From Marmoricola sp. (GTDB lineage Bacteria > Actinomycetota > Actinomycetes > Propionibacteriales > Nocardioidaceae), in contig NZ_JAOPXI010000095.1 in assembly GCF_025965215.1 (NCBI RefSeq), positions 1 through 32,304 on the forward strand: 32,304 nucleotides of DNA, in the 5' to 3' direction. The notes beneath the pieces are model-generated. The model saw nothing but the letters and a program-made list of their open reading frames with translations. It was not told the DNA's origin and did not search any database. Below are positions 23,229-31,529 of the stretch, one piece after another. A program made the translations under genes and the position numbers. Positions within the stretch are counted from its first letter, which is position 1. Each line of letters begins with the position of its first letter.

Positions 23229-23692
23229 AGATCCGGGGGTACGTGCTCGCCGACGTCCGCAAGGCGCTCGCCGGAGGCGTCGTGCCTGCAGCGGCGCTGC
23301 TCAAGCTCGACCTGGCCGACGGTGTGCTCTCCCAGGCCGAGATCGGCGGCCTGGTGGCCGCGTTCCTCTCCGGCGCCGTCCTGGTGTTCTACGTACCCAA
23401 CCGTCGCGTCACGCCGGCGCAGCCTGACGCGTCGAGCTCGCCGGCGGGCACGACGCGTCTCGCGTCGACCAGCAGCGACGGATCGACGGGTCTCAGCGAT
23501 CGCGACACGACACGTCGCGTGGATCCGCGCGACGTGTCGCCTCGAGCTGGGTTCGACGCGTCGCCGGTGGCCACGCCGGACGCATCTGTCTCGGCCGAAC
23601 CGGACGCGTCGCGTTCACCTGGTGAGCACGACACGTCGGGTCACGCGGCCGCGCAGAGCGACGCGTCGCGTTCGGATCCGGGCCACTACTGA
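23225..23692 (+). CDS. Holin-like membrane protein with repeat-rich tail
   Basis: 155 residues; ATG 23225 overlaps the amidase stop. Residues 5-58 hold two hydrophobic helices around an LADGVLSQAEIGGL turn and end in FYVPN, a pattern seen in the small two-span proteins beside actinophage lysins, presumed holins. Residues 60-155 are hydrophilic and low complexity, with DAS/DTS/DVS tripeptides about every eight residues, encoded by the DNA word GACRYGTCG. The tail is far longer than usual for such proteins. The gene ends one base before the convergent integrase stop. Confidence 0.6.
   Translation: MKIRGYVLADVRKALAGGVVPAAALLKLDLADGVLSQAEIGGLVAAFLSGAVLVFYVPNRRVTPAQPDASSSPAGTTRLASTSSDGSTGLSDRDTTRRVDPRDVSPRAGFDASPVATPDASVSAEPDASRSPGEHDTSGHAAAQSDASRSDPGHY
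23426..23669. repeat. Array of GACRYGTCG words, partly at 24-bp period
   Basis: Copies start at 23426, 23452, 23509, 23531, 23555, 23579 (variant), 23603, 23630 and 23660. Four successive copies (23531 to 23603) are exactly 24 bp apart. The copies at 23452 and 23509 are in a different reading frame from the rest, so the word is not only a coding repeat. The same word forms the palindrome GCGACGCGTCGC at 12762-12773, 16873-16884 and 23658-23669. Confidence 0.6.
23658..23681 (-). repeat. 24-bp repeat, right (inverted) copy
   Basis: Exact inverted copy of 12750-12773. Together the two copies bracket the late (virion and lysis) module. It lies within the 3' end of the holin-like gene. Confidence 0.75.
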
Positions 23693-23693
23693 C

Positions 23694-24557
23694 TCAGGCC
23701 GCCGACGCTGCCCGGACCGCCGCACGCACGGCGTCAACGGGCACCTGGGTGTACCGGGCGGTCGTCTCGGGCTTGGCGTGCCCGAGCAGCTCTTGGACCG
23801 CGCGCAGGTCCCGCTCGACCGCGTAGGCGACGGTGGCGCAGCGGTGCCGCAGGGTGTGCATGGTCCAGCCGTCGGCGAGTAGCCGGCTCACGATGACGCC
23901 GACGTGCGCCGGGGTCAGGTGCCCGCCGGCCGGGCTGGGGAACAGGTAGCCGGCCGGGCAGGCGAGCAGGTCGCGGGCCAGCTGGTCGGGCAGCGGGACG
24001 TTGCGGACGTGTCCGCCCTTGCCGATCACCCGCAGCGAGTGGCCGAAGAGGTCCGGCACGACGTCTTCGCGACGCAGCCGGGCCACCTCACCGCGGCGCA
24101 GGCCGCACTGGGCAGCCAGGGAGATCATCAGCCGTCCGCGGCCGTCAGCGGCCAGCCAGGCGGCCCGGTAGACCTGCTCGGGCGTCGGGCGTGGCAGTGA
24201 GCGCGGGACCCGGATCGGGGGGAGCAGGTGTGCCGGTGAGTCCAGGCGCCGCCCGCACGCCTGGGCCCAGCTGTAGAACGCGCGCAGGCTGGCACGGTAG
24301 GCCCGGCGGGTCTCCGGCGCCCACCGCTGCTCGGCGAGGTAGGTCACCAGCTGCTCGACGTCGAGCGTCCAGGGGTCCGTTCCTAGGTCGGTGAGCACTC
24401 TCTTCACGTGATACACCCGCAGGCCGATCGTCGTTTCTGGTCGACCCGCTGCGCGCATCCAGGCCGTCCACTTCCCGAGTTCCTCGTTGGTGATCATGTG
24501 AGCACGCTGTCGGTTCGCTGTGCTCAGTGCCAACACGCGGCGTCCAACCTTGGGCAC
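23694..24557 (-). CDS. Tyrosine-family integrase
   Basis: 287 residues from GTG 24557, or 267 from ATG 24497. Residues 24-105 form the N-terminal SAM-like DNA-binding domain. The catalytic domain shows R154 (CGLRRGEVARL), K180 (GKGGHVRNVPL), H234/R237 (HTLRHRCATVAY), H260 (LGHAKPETTARY) and the nucleophile Y269. It recombines attP with the tRNA-Lys attB. In the prophage, upstream sequence is attR and chromosomal DNA; in the reconstructed circle the repressor frame ends with a TAG that shares its G with the GTG at 24557, which argues for that start and for translational coupling. Integration would therefore separate the gene from its natural promoter. All catalytic residues are intact. Confidence 0.93.
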   Translation of the reverse strand: MPKVGRRVLALSTANRQRAHMITNEELGKWTAWMRAAGRPETTIGLRVYHVKRVLTDLGTDPWTLDVEQLVTYLAEQRWAPETRRAYRASLRAFYSWAQACGRRLDSPAHLLPPIRVPRSLPRPTPEQVYRAAWLAADGRGRLMISLAAQCGLRRGEVARLRREDVVPDLFGHSLRVIGKGGHVRNVPLPDQLARDLLACPAGYLFPSPAGGHLTPAHVGVIVSRLLADGWTMHTLRHRCATVAYAVERDLRAVQELLGHAKPETTARYTQVPVDAVRAAVRAASAA

Positions 24558-24593
24558 TAGGACGCCGTTCGCTCGGTGTCCGAAACCATTAAC

Positions 24594-24628
24594 CAGCGGG
24601 TTCGGGGTTCAAGTCCCTGTTGGCGCAC
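24594..24628. repeat. attR core (35 bp)
   Basis: Exact copy of the 3' part of tRNA-Lys. It is the original chromosomal 3' end of the tRNA, now detached. On the minus strand it is in frame with the 12-codon tail that would complete the viral repressor (24557-24595). Confidence 0.93.
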
Positions 24629-24630
24629 AA

Positions 24631-24672
24631 AAACGGCCTCTGATCTGCGGAAACGCGGATCGGAGGCCGTTT
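24631..24672 (+). terminator. Original tRNA-Lys terminator, displaced by integration
   Basis: A 19-bp stem (24631-24649 with 24654-24672; AAACGGCCTC...GAGGCCGTTT, a few G-T pairs) with a GAAA tetraloop, starting 2 nt after attR. In the uninterrupted chromosome it would lie right behind the tRNA, which confirms the integration boundary. Confidence 0.85.
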
Positions 24673-24755
24673 CCATTCCGATCCGATTATGGTTCGCTGA
24701 GTCCCCTCCCTGATCGTCCGGCTGACCCGGTCCTCGGCTGCCGGAAAGGATTCCG

Positions 24756-26288
24756 ATGCGCCGCGCTGCCCTCGCCGTTCTCACGCTCGCCCTGCTCGGA
24801 CTGCTCGTCCCGTCCGCCGCCCCCGCAGGCGCGATCCCGATCCCGTCCGATCCGCGCGACCTGCTGCTCAAGCCGTTCACCGGTGCAGCGGTGACAGCAC
24901 ACCCGTTGCCCCGCCAGCACATCCCGCGGAATCCGTTCATGGCGGCCAACGGCCGCAGCAACATCCACGACGACGCCTACCAGTCCGACGCCTACAACCG
25001 GGCCGGACCGCTCGGGCGTGGCCTGTCGGTCACGAGCACCCTGTTCCTCGAGGACTGCGGGTCGGTCACCTTCGACCGGGCCGGCCGGATCGTCACGGTG
25101 TGCGTCGGGATCACCGGAGCGACGCTGCGGCTGATGGACCCGCGGTCGCTGGCCACCATCGCCTCCTACGACCTGCCCTCGCGCCCGGACGTGACCGGAT
25201 TCTCGTTCCAGAACTTCTCCGGCGGTGGCTATTTCTACCTCGACAACCACGACGACGCCGTCGTCCCCACCTTCACCGGCCACCTTGTGACGATCAGGGA
25301 CACCGGGACGAGCCTGGTCAAGGTCCGCGATGTCGATGTCAGCAAGGTCGCGCGCGGATCAGGGATCCAGTCAGCCCTGCCGGACTGGTCGGGCCGGCTC
25401 TGGTTCGTCACCGTCTCCGGCAAGGTCGGATTCGTCACACGCCGCGGTGCCGTGCGGGGCGTGAGCCTGCCCGCCGGCGAGACCATCGCCAACAGCTTCG
25501 CGATGGACGAGTCCGGGGGCGTCTTCATCGTCTCGACCCACGCGCTCTACCGCTTCGACGCGGTCGCGGGGCGACCGCACCAGACCTGGCGCAGGCACTA
25601 CGACTTCGGCTCACGGATCAAGCCCGGCCAGGTCAGCCAGGGCAGCGGCACCACTCCGACCCTGATCGGCCCAGCCGCCTCCCGCGGGGGCGGTTCGATC
25701 GCGATCACCGACAACGCGGACCCGCGGATGCACGTCCTGGTCTTCCGTCGCGGAAAGGCCGGTCCCGGGCGGGCTCTGTGCCGGCAGCCGGTCTTCGCCG
25801 CGGGCCTTGGGTCGGACGAGAACAGCCTGGTCTCGGTCCCGGGCGGCCTGATCGCCGAGGACAACTACGGCTACGCCGGCCCGATCCCGAAGGACGTCAC
25901 GACCCGCTCCCCCGACACCCAACCCGGAGTGGTGAAGGTGGCGGTCAACTACCGGACCGGCGGGTGCCACATCGCCTGGCAGAACAGGACGGTGCGGTTT
26001 CCCTCGGTCGTTGCGAAGGCGAGCCTCGGCTCCGGACTGCTGTACGGGTACGCCCACCCGAGCGCGTCCGAACTTCCCTGGAGGCTCGCGCCCGCGCCCG
26101 GTGTCCTGGCACCGGAGTCGTGGTTCTTCACCGCGCTCGACCTGCGCACCGGAAGGCAGGTCTGGTCCAGGCTCGCCGGCACCAACCTCGGGTACAACAA
26201 CAACTACGCGCCGGTGAGTATCGGACCGGGCAGAGTCGCCTACGTCGGCACCCTGGGCGGACTGGTCCGGATCGCCGACACCGGCTGA
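24756..26288 (+). CDS. Secreted beta-propeller-like protein
   Basis: 510 residues; ATG 24756 after a GGAAAGGA site. Residues 1-26 are a clear signal peptide (RRAALAVLTLALLGLLVPSAAPAGA). The rest consists of repeated strands with WD/PQQ-like spacing (SVTFDRAGRIVTVCVGITGATLRLMDPRSLATIASYDL, then further blades such as GGVFIVSTHALYRFDAVAGRPHQTW). No catalytic residues, lipobox or anchor are seen. Cys pairs may form disulfides. Proteins of this type occur in actinobacteria without known substrate. It is monocistronic, transcribed away from the prophage. Confidence 0.75.
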   Translation: MRRAALAVLTLALLGLLVPSAAPAGAIPIPSDPRDLLLKPFTGAAVTAHPLPRQHIPRNPFMAANGRSNIHDDAYQSDAYNRAGPLGRGLSVTSTLFLEDCGSVTFDRAGRIVTVCVGITGATLRLMDPRSLATIASYDLPSRPDVTGFSFQNFSGGGYFYLDNHDDAVVPTFTGHLVTIRDTGTSLVKVRDVDVSKVARGSGIQSALPDWSGRLWFVTVSGKVGFVTRRGAVRGVSLPAGETIANSFAMDESGGVFIVSTHALYRFDAVAGRPHQTWRRHYDFGSRIKPGQVSQGSGTTPTLIGPAASRGGGSIAITDNADPRMHVLVFRRGKAGPGRALCRQPVFAAGLGSDENSLVSVPGGLIAEDNYGYAGPIPKDVTTRSPDTQPGVVKVAVNYRTGGCHIAWQNRTVRFPSVVAKASLGSGLLYGYAHPSASELPWRLAPAPGVLAPESWFFTALDLRTGRQVWSRLAGTNLGYNNNYAPVSIGPGRVAYVGTLGGLVRIADTG

Positions 26289-26384
26289 GGGCTGCCCCAA
26301 GTCACGGTCGGGACCTGCGGATCGGCACTACTGTGTGGGCCCTGATGACACGTCGGCACAGGGGGTCGAAAGGGAGGGAGCCTG

Positions 26385-28424
26385 TTGAGCGGGAATCTGG
26401 GTCTCCGCCTTGCCGGGCTGCTGACCCTGATGACCTGCTTCGGGCTCGCCGCCGTCACGACCTCTGCCGCAGGCACGCACACCGGTTTCATGTGGCCGGT
26501 CGGTCTCGCGGCCGGCACCCTCGTGGTCGCGTCCCGCCGGCAGGCGCCGTACCTGGTGTGGGTGATCGCAGCGCTCGCGGTAGCCACCTTCGCCCTCGGG
26601 GGGTACCCGGCCTGGGTCTCGATCGGCTACGGCCTCGGTGTCGCCGTCGAGGCGTTCGTGGCCGAGCGCGTCCTGACGGCGGGTACCGCGCGGCGGTTGC
26701 TGCTGCTCGACATCAACGACCTCGGCCGTTACGTGCTCGCGTGCGTGGCGGGCGCACTGACGGGCGCACTGATCTTCACCGGGGTCTCGGCCCTCACCGG
26801 CTTCGGCGTCCCGTGGCGGGTCGGTGTGGCGGTCCTGGTCATTCACGTCGCCGGGCAGGGCGTCGTGCTCGGGCTGTTCAAGGACAACACCAGCATCGGC
26901 GAGGCCTGGGGCCAGGGCGAGCGGATGATCGCGTGGGCCCTGACAGCCTGGGTCACCGTCGGCGCGTTCGTGCCGACCGATCTGCCCAGTCTCGCGTTCC
27001 TGATCATTCCCCTGCTCGGTTGGGTCGCGTTCCGGGCACCAATGCTCGAGGCGATGTTCCAGCTGGTCTTCGTCGCGGTCGTCTCCAGCACGCTGAGCAA
27101 CCGCGGCTACGGGCCGTTCTCCGACCCCTCGCTGATGGGCCGCCTGAATCCTGAGTTCCAGCAGCTCCCGCAGCAGGCGTTCCTGCTGGCCTGCGCGATG
27201 GTCTCGATCCCGTTCTCGATGTCGGTCACGATGCAGCGCCGCAGTGCCAACCTGGTGTTGCGCGAACGCGCTCGTAGTGAGCGCCTGGTGCAGAGCGCCC
27301 GCGGGATCGCGATCATCGGGACCGACGAGATCGGCCGCATCAACCTGTTCAGCCCCGGCGCCGAGACGATCCTCGGGTACACCCCGGAGGAGGTCTACGG
27401 ACACTCGACCCGGATGTTCCACACCGAGGCTGAGGTCGCCCGGCACGCAGCCGAGCTCGGCGTCGACCCGACCTACGTCTCGGTCGTGCGTGCGACCGGC
27501 GATCTGGCTCCAGGCACGGCGAGAGTGTGGCAGTTCGTCCGCAAGGACGGCATCCCGCGGACGCTGTCGACCATCCTCAGCCCGGTCACCGACGACAGCG
27601 GCGCGTTCGTCGGGTACGTCGCCACCGCCGACGACATCACCGACCGGATCCATGCGCAGGAAACCCTGGAGAAGGCGCTGGCCACCGAGCGACGTGCGGT
27701 GCGCCGACTGACCGAGATCGACCACGTGAAGGATGCCTTCGTCTCGTCGGTCAGCCACGAGCTGCGGACCCCCATCACCAACATCGTCGGCTACCTCGAG
27801 CTGTTGATGGACGGCATCTACGGCGACCCGAGCCACGAGCAGTCCGATGCGATGGGCCGGATCGACCTCAACAGCCGCCGGCTGCTGACCCTGATCGACG
27901 ACCTGTTGACGCTCTCGAGCATGGAAGGCATCGACCAGCGTCGGCGACGGGGACAGGTCGATCTGATCAGCGTGGTCAGGCGGGCCGAGGAGATCGTGCT
28001 GCCAAGTCTTGTGAGCCGCGAGCTCCGCTTCGAGCTCGAGCTGCCCGGCGAGCCGGCCTTGATCACCGGCGACGCCGGGGAGCTCGAGCGCCTGGTCATC
28101 AACCTGGCCACCAACGCGGTGAAGTTCACCCCCGACGGCGGCACCGTGGTGATCCGCCTGCACGCAGCCCAAGGGCCAGCTGGACCAGTGCTCGAGGTCA
28201 CCGACACCGGTGTCGGGATCAGCGAGCAGGACCGTGAGCTGCTGTTCACCCGCTTCTTCCGGACCACCGACGCCCACGAGCAAGGGGTGCCCGGCAGCGG
28301 CTTGGGCCTGTCGATCGCGAAGGCGATCACCGAGGTGCACGGCGGCACGATCGAGGCGACCTCTGAACCAGGTCAGGGCTCGACGTTCCGAGTGTCGTTC
28401 CCGGGGCCGGGCGATGACCAGTGA
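26385..28424 (+). CDS. MASE1-PAS sensor histidine kinase
   Basis: 679 residues, TTG 26385 with a strong site (AGGGAGGGAG). Residues 1-285 are a multi-span MASE1-like membrane sensor domain. Residues 300-425 are a PAS domain (GIAIIGTDEIGRINLFSPGAETILGYTPEEVYG), 450-515 a HisKA dimerisation domain with phospho-acceptor H458 (SVSHELRTP), and 560-677 a HATPase_c domain: N box NLATNAVKFTPDGG, G1 DTGVGIS, F box FTRFFR, G2 GSGLGLSIAK. No response regulator is encoded beside it, so the partner lies elsewhere. Its stop overlaps the GTG of a DNA methylase (GTGA), which implies co-translation. Confidence 0.93.
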   Translation: MSGNLGLRLAGLLTLMTCFGLAAVTTSAAGTHTGFMWPVGLAAGTLVVASRRQAPYLVWVIAALAVATFALGGYPAWVSIGYGLGVAVEAFVAERVLTAGTARRLLLLDINDLGRYVLACVAGALTGALIFTGVSALTGFGVPWRVGVAVLVIHVAGQGVVLGLFKDNTSIGEAWGQGERMIAWALTAWVTVGAFVPTDLPSLAFLIIPLLGWVAFRAPMLEAMFQLVFVAVVSSTLSNRGYGPFSDPSLMGRLNPEFQQLPQQAFLLACAMVSIPFSMSVTMQRRSANLVLRERARSERLVQSARGIAIIGTDEIGRINLFSPGAETILGYTPEEVYGHSTRMFHTEAEVARHAAELGVDPTYVSVVRATGDLAPGTARVWQFVRKDGIPRTLSTILSPVTDDSGAFVGYVATADDITDRIHAQETLEKALATERRAVRRLTEIDHVKDAFVSSVSHELRTPITNIVGYLELLMDGIYGDPSHEQSDAMGRIDLNSRRLLTLIDDLLTLSSMEGIDQRRRRGQVDLISVVRRAEEIVLPSLVSRELRFELELPGEPALITGDAGELERLVINLATNAVKFTPDGGTVVIRLHAAQGPAGPVLEVTDTGVGISEQDRELLFTRFFRTTDAHEQGVPGSGLGLSIAKAITEVHGGTIEATSEPGQGSTFRVSFPGPGDDQ

Positions 28425-29497
28425 TCAAGTACCTCGGCTCAAAGCGACTCCTCGTCGGCGTGCTCGGCGACATTGCCGAGACCGTCGGCGCCCGCACGGC
28501 CGTGGATCTGTTCACCGGAACGACCCGAGTCGCCCAGGAGCTCAAGGGTCGTGGCATCCACGTCACCGCCGCCGACATCGCGTCGTACTCGGCTGTGTTC
28601 AGCGACTGCTACATCGCGACCGACGCGCGCACCGTCGACGCAGGAGCCCTCGACGAGGCCCTGGCCGAGCTGAGCGGGCTGCAGGGGGTGCGTGGCTACG
28701 TCACCGAAACGTTCTGCGAGCAGTCACGGTTCTTCCAGCCGCACAACGGCCTCCGCATCGACGCGATCCGAGATGCGATCGAGACCGGGTTCGCCAGCAG
28801 CCCGCTGCGCCCGATCCTGCTGACCTCGCTGATCGATGCGGCTGATCGCGTCGACTCGACCACCGGCCTCCAGATGGCGTACCTGAAGGAATGGGCACCA
28901 CGCTCCTACGACACCCTCCAGCTCCGGCGCCCGGTCCTGCTCGACGGGCCCGGGCGAACGGTGTCCGGCGATGCCCAGGTGATCGCGAGCGAGCTGCCGC
29001 GGGCCGATCTGGCCTACCTCGACCCGCCGTACAACCAGCACCGGTACTTCACGAACTACCACGTCTGGGAGACGCTGGTGCGCTGGGACGCTCCGGAGCA
29101 CTACGGGGTCGCCTGCAAGCGCCTCGACGCTCGCGCCGAGGAGACCAAGAGCGTCTTCAACCGCAAGCGCGAGATGCCGATCGCACTGGCCCAACTGATC
29201 GGTGCGGTCAACGCCGAGGTCGTGGTGGTCTCCTACAACGACGAGTCGTGGGTGCCGGCCGAGGACATGACGACCTGGCTCCTCGACGCCGGCCACGAGG
29301 AGGTCGGCGTCCTTGCCTTCGAAGGACGCCGTTACATCGGTGCGCAGATCGGCATCTTCAACGGGGCCGGCAAGAAGGTCGGCAAGGTCGGCAAGCTGCG
29401 CAACAAGGAGCTGGTCTTCGTCGCCGGGCCGCGCGACAAGGTCGCCGCCGCGCTCAGCCTGAGCCCGCAGGGATCCGTCTCCATCCCACGCCGGTGA
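28421..29497 (+). CDS. D12-class DNA N6-adenine methyltransferase (Dam-like)
   Basis: 358 residues, GTG 28421. Motif order is that of the alpha (D12) class: the N-terminal MIKYLGSKRLL loop, SAM motif I (TAVDLFTGTTRVAQELKGRG, residues 26-45), a target-recognition region (about 75-185), then the catalytic DPPY in AYLDPPYNQHRYFTNYHVWETL. The protein is longer than Dam (about 280) by a C-terminal 60-80 residues. It methylates adenine in a short DNA site, or protects against a restriction enzyme; none is encoded nearby, so it seems solitary. It overlaps the kinase gene by 4 nt, and its 3' end overlaps the convergent gene by 44 nt. Confidence 0.87.
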   Translation: MIKYLGSKRLLVGVLGDIAETVGARTAVDLFTGTTRVAQELKGRGIHVTAADIASYSAVFSDCYIATDARTVDAGALDEALAELSGLQGVRGYVTETFCEQSRFFQPHNGLRIDAIRDAIETGFASSPLRPILLTSLIDAADRVDSTTGLQMAYLKEWAPRSYDTLQLRRPVLLDGPGRTVSGDAQVIASELPRADLAYLDPPYNQHRYFTNYHVWETLVRWDAPEHYGVACKRLDARAEETKSVFNRKREMPIALAQLIGAVNAEVVVVSYNDESWVPAEDMTTWLLDAGHEEVGVLAFEGRRYIGAQIGIFNGAGKKVGKVGKLRNKELVFVAGPRDKVAAALSLSPQGSVSIPRR

Positions 29498-30164
29498 GGA
29501 AGGTCTTCTGCTCGGCCGGGGTGAGGTTGCGATCCGAATCGGGACCGAGCACACCACCGCAGTAGCTGAACAGGCGCCACCGGCCGGACTCCCACACGAC
29601 GTCGTAGCGGTCGCGGTACCACGACCGGGCCCGAAGTGGTCGGGAGACCGAGTTGGCAGCAACTTCGACGTTGACCCGGTCCGGGGCTGACGACTCCCCG
29701 ATCACCTCTGACCGGATCCACATCTCCAGCCCGGTGTCGACGTGCCGTTCGGTCCTGAGCTGTCGCTGGCGCCGGGCGTCGGAGATCAGGAAGTCCCGTA
29801 CCGACGCGGATATGTGGCGGGAGAAGACTGCAGCCAGCGCAGCGGATCCGGGGTCGGCACGCCGCGCGTCGCTGTAGAGCTGGGCAATGCGCAGCGCGAA
29901 CGCCTCCCCAGCGGCACGGGTGTGTGCGGACCGCGCGACCACGTCGACCTGGAACGGGTCCGGTTTGTCGACCAGGGCGGCGGGAGCAGGATCCGAGCTC
30001 GGCTGCCCATGGACCGGCACCCAGGGCGGATCGTCGGGGACGCTCGACGGAGCCGAAAACCCGGGAGCCGCTTCCCGACGCGGACCGACCTGCTCGACGA
30101 CGGCGACGACGGCGACCACGAGGAGCAGACCGATCGACGCGCCGACCAGGTGACGGGCCTTCAC
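29454..30164 (-). CDS. Membrane-anchored extracytoplasmic protein of unknown function
   Basis: 236 residues; GTG 30164 overlaps the stop of the upstream hydrolase gene (GTGA). Residues 7-25 are a membrane span or uncleaved signal (GASIGLLLVVAVVAVVEQV), then a Pro/Ser-rich linker to about residue 75, and an alpha+beta domain of about 150 residues (FALRIAQLYSDARRADPGSAALAAVF... to SWYRDRYDVVWESGRWRLFSYCGG), which looks like an NTF2/SnoaL-like fold of secreted accessory proteins. Function unknown. The 3' end overlaps the convergent methylase gene. Confidence 0.7.
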   Translation of the reverse strand: MKARHLVGASIGLLLVVAVVAVVEQVGPRREAAPGFSAPSSVPDDPPWVPVHGQPSSDPAPAALVDKPDPFQVDVVARSAHTRAAGEAFALRIAQLYSDARRADPGSAALAAVFSRHISASVRDFLISDARRQRQLRTERHVDTGLEMWIRSEVIGESSAPDRVNVEVAANSVSRPLRARSWYRDRYDVVWESGRWRLFSYCGGVLGPDSDRNLTPAEQKTFLTGVGWRRIPAGSG

Positions 30165-31372
30165 GCGGACCGCTCCAGGAGCGTCTGGTTGAACGCATCG
30201 ACGTACGCAGCCTGTCCGTCGTCCTTGGGATGGAAGGTCTTCGGGCTGATCAGACCGTGGATCCCGCCGATCTTCAGGGCACCCGCATGGATCCACTCGC
30301 CAGTCCGGGCGCAGGCGCTGTGTCCCAGGAACGCTTGCCGAACCGCGAGGCCGACCGACCAGATCCCGGCAGCCCCCGCGGCCCTGGCAATCGTCAGGTC
30401 GAGCTGGGTCGAGAGCCGGTTGAGCATGTCGCGCTCGGGACCGTTGATGCCCCGGCACAGGAGGTTGGACGAGGAACCGCGTGGTTCGACCACCTGGGGA
30501 TACCCGCCGGCGAGGATGTCAGCGAACGGCTGAGCAGCGTGGATCTCTCGGTAGAAGGCCGCCAGCCTCGGCCCGGTTGCCGCGATCCTGCGGCTCAACC
30601 CCTGCTCCGAGGCCGTGCACGAGTGCAGCGTGCAGTTCTGGAGCACGCTCGCGAAGCCGACGTCGTTGCCGCCGACGGTCACGGTGATCAGCTGGGCAGC
30701 GCCCGGGTCCTGGGCGAAGAACGCACGCATGGGCCTGAGCTGGGCCTCGACCCCGGACATCGTGGCGCCCGCGCAGGCCAGCAGCTTGGTCTTGCTCTGA
30801 TGTTGCCTCTGGAGCGCGTAGGCCCAGGCGCGCGAGTTCCGATGACAATCGCCCCCCGACTCGCGCCCGTCTGCTCCCAGGCCCGAGGAGTAGGAGTCCC
30901 CGAGGGCGGCGTACAGACGATGTGCTGGGAGTCCGCGCATCCGGATCGGCGTACTCACCGCGGCCGGCCCCGGGACAGAGCCCTTGAACGGCCTCACCCG
31001 GAACTGGTACCGACGGCCGAGCAGGAGCGGCTGGAGGGTCCAGCTGCGCCGGGTGACCTTGTAGGGCAACAGGTTCCACGGACTGCCGGCATCGGTCAGG
31101 AGCCGGCTCGAGAGCTGGTACGCCGTAGCGCCCGGCGACCGCGACCAGGTCAGCGTCGCCTGCTTGCCCCCGAAGATCGAGTAGCCGCCGGGCGCGACCC
31201 GCAGCGTGGCGACGCGACCGGGACCGTGGGGATGTCCGGCACTCGGTGGACGGCTGGTGGGTGCACCGCCGGGGAGCGGCGGCCGCGCCGCTTCAGCGAC
31301 GGAGCTGCCGAGCGAGAGGCAGCCCGTCGCGAGGGAGCCGACGAGCAGGAGCTTGATGAATCTGTGGGACAC
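30161..31372 (-). CDS. Secreted SGNH/GDSL hydrolase with N-terminal Fn3-like domain
   Basis: 403 residues; GTG 31372 with an AGGAGG site. Residues 1-28 are a signal peptide. Residues 55-145 form a fibronectin-type-III-like beta domain (ATLTWSRSPGATAYQLSSRLL...YQFRVRPFKGSVPG). Residues 150-400 are an SGNH hydrolase: nucleophile S160 in GDSYSSGLG (block I), block III GGNDVGF, and H381 in the block V position (TFHPKDDGQAAY). The usual Asp three residues before the His is not evident (SPKTFHP). It should be an extracellular esterase or lipase; the substrate is unknown. It forms a two-gene leftward operon with the downstream membrane protein. Confidence 0.85.
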   Translation of the reverse strand: MSHRFIKLLLVGSLATGCLSLGSSVAEAARPPLPGGAPTSRPPSAGHPHGPGRVATLRVAPGGYSIFGGKQATLTWSRSPGATAYQLSSRLLTDAGSPWNLLPYKVTRRSWTLQPLLLGRRYQFRVRPFKGSVPGPAAVSTPIRMRGLPAHRLYAALGDSYSSGLGADGRESGGDCHRNSRAWAYALQRQHQSKTKLLACAGATMSGVEAQLRPMRAFFAQDPGAAQLITVTVGGNDVGFASVLQNCTLHSCTASEQGLSRRIAATGPRLAAFYREIHAAQPFADILAGGYPQVVEPRGSSSNLLCRGINGPERDMLNRLSTQLDLTIARAAGAAGIWSVGLAVRQAFLGHSACARTGEWIHAGALKIGGIHGLISPKTFHPKDDGQAAYVDAFNQTLLERSA

Positions 31373-31529
31373 GAGACTGGCCTCCTAGGGTTGCCCAACG
31401 ACCCGGACCGCTGTCCGAGTGGTGGGGCATGGCTACCAGTCATCGAGACGCACCCGACAGCATCAAAGCTGTGGGCTGTGGACAATCCCGCGGTCGTGGC
31501 CGCGGTGCAGCGTCACGCCCGAAGGCACC

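Noticed and set aside
24594-24628. Second tRNA-Lys gene
   Set aside because: Only the 3' half is present; it is attR, not a tRNA gene.
24557-24964. Leftward 135-codon frame ending in the QQGLEPRTR tail next to the integrase
   Set aside because: Its upstream part is antisense to the secreted-protein gene and the tRNA terminator. Only the segment from attR to 24557 matters, as the viral 3' end of the repressor.
25100-27154. 684-codon frame spanning the propeller gene and kinase start
   Set aside because: Arg/Pro-rich shadow of two clear genes in other frames.
26328-28340. 670-codon leftward frame opposite the kinase
   Set aside because: Antisense shadow; the plus strand has all kinase motifs in order.
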